Shown here: positions 12,816-15,018 of the stretch, in pieces
Numbering within the stretch: the stretch's first letter is position 1
Layout of the letters: each line of letters begins with the position of its first letter
Origin: an uncultured bacterium
GTDB taxonomy: Bacteria; Bacteroidota; Bacteroidia; Bacteroidales; JACABE01
Reading direction: 5' to 3'
Assembly: GCA_903911455.1 (NCBI GenBank)
Contig: CAIWDQ010000481.1
Location: 1-15,018, forward strand
DNA: 15,018 nt
Program-made: the position numbers and the translations under genes
The notes under the pieces: generated by a model
Seen by the model: the letters and a program-made list of their open reading frames with translations, nothing else
Database searches by the model: none
What the model was told of the DNA's origin: nothing

Positions 12816-14834
12816 TTAATTTTTCACAACTTTCTTTACAGTCTTTCTTCCATCGTTTGTTTGTATTTCTACAAAATAAACTCCCGGTGCATACATACTC
12901 ATATCAATAGTTATTGTTTGGTTTTCGTATTGCTTTTGAAAGAGTAGTAAACCCATTGAATTTAGAATTGTTACTTTTAAATCTTTATAATAAGGATTCT
13001 CTATAGTTAAATTATTATTAACAGGATTAGGATAGGTTTTTATTTCTTTTAATTCTGTTTCGTTTATTCCTGTTATTATTACTTGAGTGCAACTATCCTG
13101 AGTACCGCAATAGTTATAAGTACGCAAACAAACACTATAAGTACCTGAGTTTTGATAAGTATGACTTATATTGCTGTTTTGAGTTAGATATTTTGTATGT
13201 GTACCATCTCCCCAAAACCAATACAAACTATCTAAGGTACCTGTAGCATTCCCTTTTACGGTAAGTGTTTTATTAAGCAAACTAATAACTTGTGCTTTAG
13301 GCATAGCTTTGGTACAACCACAATCGTTGGTTGCCGAAATTTTTGCAATAAAGAAATCTGAACTGCCACCGGTACTATGAATACCATTTCCGTAACTATC
13401 GTAAAGACTATCTGAATACATGCCACCTACATATATATTATTTTTGTATGTTGTTGTTGTATAAGCATCATTACCCCCATTATTTGTCTTTGTTCCAATC
13501 CCCCAGTTGGCATATCCGGTTTGACAATCTAAATTATAAACAAATAAATTCCCATTAGTTGCATAAGGTTTTACCGTATCATTATTATTTAATATTACAT
13601 ATTTCCCATACTCACCTGCACCGACTAGCGTATTATTATCCATTTTACTTAATCTGCTTAATGCTGTATAACTCATTGTTTTTAATCTTATAGCCCAGTT
13701 CAGATTACCATTAAATGCATCCAACTTTGCTATTATCATTATTGAGTGAGTGGTGTCTAATGGATTAGTTAATACCTGTCCTAAAAAATCTGCTCCTTTT
13801 TTATTTCCACCTCCAGTAACATATATATTAGTACTATCTGCAAAAGGCTTTAATGCAAAAGCACAATTCCCGATTTGTTGAACATTACCACCTATTTGCC
13901 TATGCCATAAATATTGCCCATTACTATCCAAACAAGCTACAAATGATGAATCTATACCACCATTTGTATTACATGTAATTATATGAGAACCCACTTTAGC
14001 CGTGTCTATAATATTACCAAGAAAATAATAATTTGAATTTTTACTTGTACAAAACTCTAGTGCAAGAAAATTACCACTAATATCTATCTTCTTTAAGCTC
14101 ATTAAATTTCCATTATTCTTATCAAACTTTAGTATATAATATCCTTTAGAAGGAATATTATAACCATTCCAATTCGTTGGTCCATACCAAAAATGAACTA
14201 ATACACATTGATTACCTTGACAATCTGTTTCCATTTGCAAAAAATCACAAATATCATTTATTGTCTGAATATTTGGACCAGGGAGGAATAGAAATTTAGA
14301 ATGTCCATTACTATCTAATTTTTGTATAAAATGACTTTTATTTACTATTGTTGTAGATGGAATAATAGTATCCCCAAAATGGGCATTACCACTTTGGCTC
14401 ACACTAACTAGACCTGAAACAAATACATTACCTGAATTATCTACTGTAAGTCCAGCGGGGACATCATTACCCGGGCTACCGTAATATCTTACCCATCTTA
14501 ATAAGCCATCGCATTTATAACTAAATACTGCAAAATCGTCATAACTATAACCATTAAATGTTGAAGAATCTATTTGAGTGAACCCTGTCCCCAAGGCACT
14601 CATGCCATATACATTGCCATTGCCATCCACTCCAAGCCATTTGCAGCTTTCTGTATTGATATTTGCATTACAATCCATATTGCTTCCTCCACCTCTTGCC
14701 CATTGCCATTTAGGAGTTTGAGAATATAATATAGTAGAGTTTAATAGAAGATAAAATAATATAAACTTCGCCCAACCTCTCAAAAAGAGAGGAGCTTTTA
14801 AATTAAAATATTTAACAGTAATAGACTTTTTCAT
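12816..14834 (-). CDS. T9SS-secreted beta-propeller-like protein with PKD domain (672 aa)
   Basis: The signal peptide core is FILFYLLLNSTILYS (24-38). Residues about 40-505 carry repeated NVYG/NVFVSG/NIYVTGGG/NIYVGG motifs, each after a GNG- or DNSGN-type turn, as in SBBP-type beta-propeller proteins. Residues about 510-588 are a PKD domain (WFWGDGT, then HTYQNSGTYSVCLRTY). The last 80 residues are a type A T9SS sorting domain: KTYPNPVNNNLTIEN, LLLFQKQYENQTITIDMS, APGVYFVEIQTNDGRKTVKK. It should cross the outer membrane by T9SS and be released or anchored at the surface, perhaps binding or adhering. No catalytic motif is seen. The amino end is odd: residues 11-22 (NLKAPLFLRGWA) are encoded by a palindromic repeat. 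No other start codon precedes the signal core, so this ATG is required. It lies downstream of another apparent T9SS gene. Confidence 0.9.
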   Translation of the reverse strand: MKKSITVKYFNLKAPLFLRGWAKFILFYLLLNSTILYSQTPKWQWARGGGSNMDCNANINTESCKWLGVDGNGNVYGMSALGTGFTQIDSSTFNGYSYDDFAVFSYKCDGLLRWVRYYGSPGNDVPAGLTVDNSGNVFVSGLVSVSQSGNAHFGDTIIPSTTIVNKSHFIQKLDSNGHSKFLFLPGPNIQTINDICDFLQMETDCQGNQCVLVHFWYGPTNWNGYNIPSKGYYILKFDKNNGNLMSLKKIDISGNFLALEFCTSKNSNYYFLGNIIDTAKVGSHIITCNTNGGIDSSFVACLDSNGQYLWHRQIGGNVQQIGNCAFALKPFADSTNIYVTGGGNKKGADFLGQVLTNPLDTTHSIMIIAKLDAFNGNLNWAIRLKTMSYTALSRLSKMDNNTLVGAGEYGKYVILNNNDTVKPYATNGNLFVYNLDCQTGYANWGIGTKTNNGGNDAYTTTTYKNNIYVGGMYSDSLYDSYGNGIHSTGGSSDFFIAKISATNDCGCTKAMPKAQVISLLNKTLTVKGNATGTLDSLYWFWGDGTHTKYLTQNSNISHTYQNSGTYSVCLRTYNYCGTQDSCTQVIITGINETELKEIKTYPNPVNNNLTIENPYYKDLKVTILNSMGLLLFQKQYENQTITIDMSMYAPGVYFVEIQTNDGRKTVKKVVKN
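14769..14804 (-). repeat. Hairpin repeat family, copy 2, inside the signal-peptide region
   Basis: On the minus strand GCTCCTCTC then TTTTT then GAGAGGTTGGGC: a 6-bp stem (14792-14787 with 14781-14776) and the beginning of the same tail (GAGAGGTTGGG) as the other copies. It encodes residues 11-22 of the 672-aa protein and keeps the frame open. Confidence 0.65.
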
Positions 14835-14858
14835 TATTTAGATATTAAATTGATGTTT

Positions 14859-14909
14859 GTTAACCTCACTCCAACCCTCTCCAAATAGGAGAGGGCGAAA
14901 GCAGTGAGG
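14859..14909 (-). repeat. Hairpin repeat family, copy 3, full length
   Basis: An inner 8-bp stem (CCCTCTCC 14875-14882 with GGAGAGGG 14888-14895, loop AAATA) lies inside an outer 7-bp inverted repeat (CCTCACT 14864-14870 with AGTGAGG 14903-14909). Read on the minus strand, its second half matches copy 1 (GGAGAGGGTTGGAGTGAGG then TTAAC). It fills most of the gap between the two T9SS genes. It has no T-run in the direction of the genes, so it is not a standard terminator. Confidence 0.75.
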
Positions 14910-14952
14910 AATATTTTTTCAAAATTAGTTATTTTTTTTATATTTATAAAAA

Positions 14953-15018
14953 TTAATGATGTACAACAAAACGTTCAGTTTTAATATGTCGTTTATTTTC
15001 AAGTATCTCAACAAAATA
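14953..15018 (-). CDS. C-terminal end of a second T9SS cargo protein (partial)
   Basis: The minus strand is open from the window edge to the TAA at 14955-14953. The visible 21 residues are YFVEILENKRHIKTERFVVH plus a final H. This matches the end of the T9SS type A sorting domain of the neighbour (YFVEIQTNDGRKTVKKVVKN) in pattern: YFVEI, a polar turn, Lys-Thr, then a short hydrophobic strand at the terminus. The rest lies outside the window, so the function of the mature protein is unknown. It is 119 bp upstream of the 672-aa gene in the same direction. Confidence 0.65.
   Translation of the reverse strand, partial: YFVEILENKRHIKTERFVVHH

Noticed and set aside
14859..14909. Terminator of the upstream T9SS gene
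   Set aside because: The hairpin has no T-run after it in the direction of transcription, and its sequence belongs to the dispersed repeat family.

Overview
The window is AT-rich and reads as a member of the Bacteroidota (Bacteroidetes). Four signs agree: a secreted protein with a type IX secretion (T9SS) C-terminal sorting domain, periplasmic proteins with TonB C-terminal domains, promoter elements of the TAnnTTTG type, and a DnaX of the Bacteroidetes type beginning MDNFIVSARKYRP. No rRNA, tRNA, transposase or CRISPR array was seen, so a genus cannot be named.

Layout, left to right. Bases 1-867 hold no convincingly assigned gene: a leftward promoter at the edge, a short hydrophobic ORF, an overlapping 146-codon ORF of odd composition that contains several hairpins, and a 21-nt tandem repeat. 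Next is one rightward gene (868-1494, unknown 208-aa protein). Everything from 1648 to the right edge is on the minus strand. It comprises a tandem pair of TonB-domain proteins (1648-3399), the probable transcription unit dnaX -> M16 peptidase -> M16 peptidase (11072 down to 3539), a repeat-rich intergenic region (11105-11596), a 310-aa protein with a helical middle and an Ig-like C-terminal domain (11597-12529), and a 672-aa T9SS cargo protein (12816-14834). The last 66 bases carry the C-terminal end of what looks like a second T9SS cargo protein.

Working relations. DnaX is the replicative clamp-loader ATPase. The two exported M16 zinc peptidases follow it with gaps of 24-43 bp and end at a clear terminator. 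They are probably periplasmic or envelope peptidases that merely share the transcript. The TonB pair has its own promoter and shares a bidirectional terminator with the convergent 208-aa gene. The 310-aa and 208-aa genes have the same 3' arrangement: stop codon, then after 3-4 nt an AATT-core heptamer tandem repeat, then a hairpin terminator.

The core genes are ordinary. The points most worth a second look are non-coding: a palindromic repeat family with one copy lying in frame inside the signal-peptide region of the 672-aa protein, a structured leader candidate upstream of the 310-aa gene with a hammerhead-like but defective core, and the heptamer repeats. I found no clear new multi-gene system.
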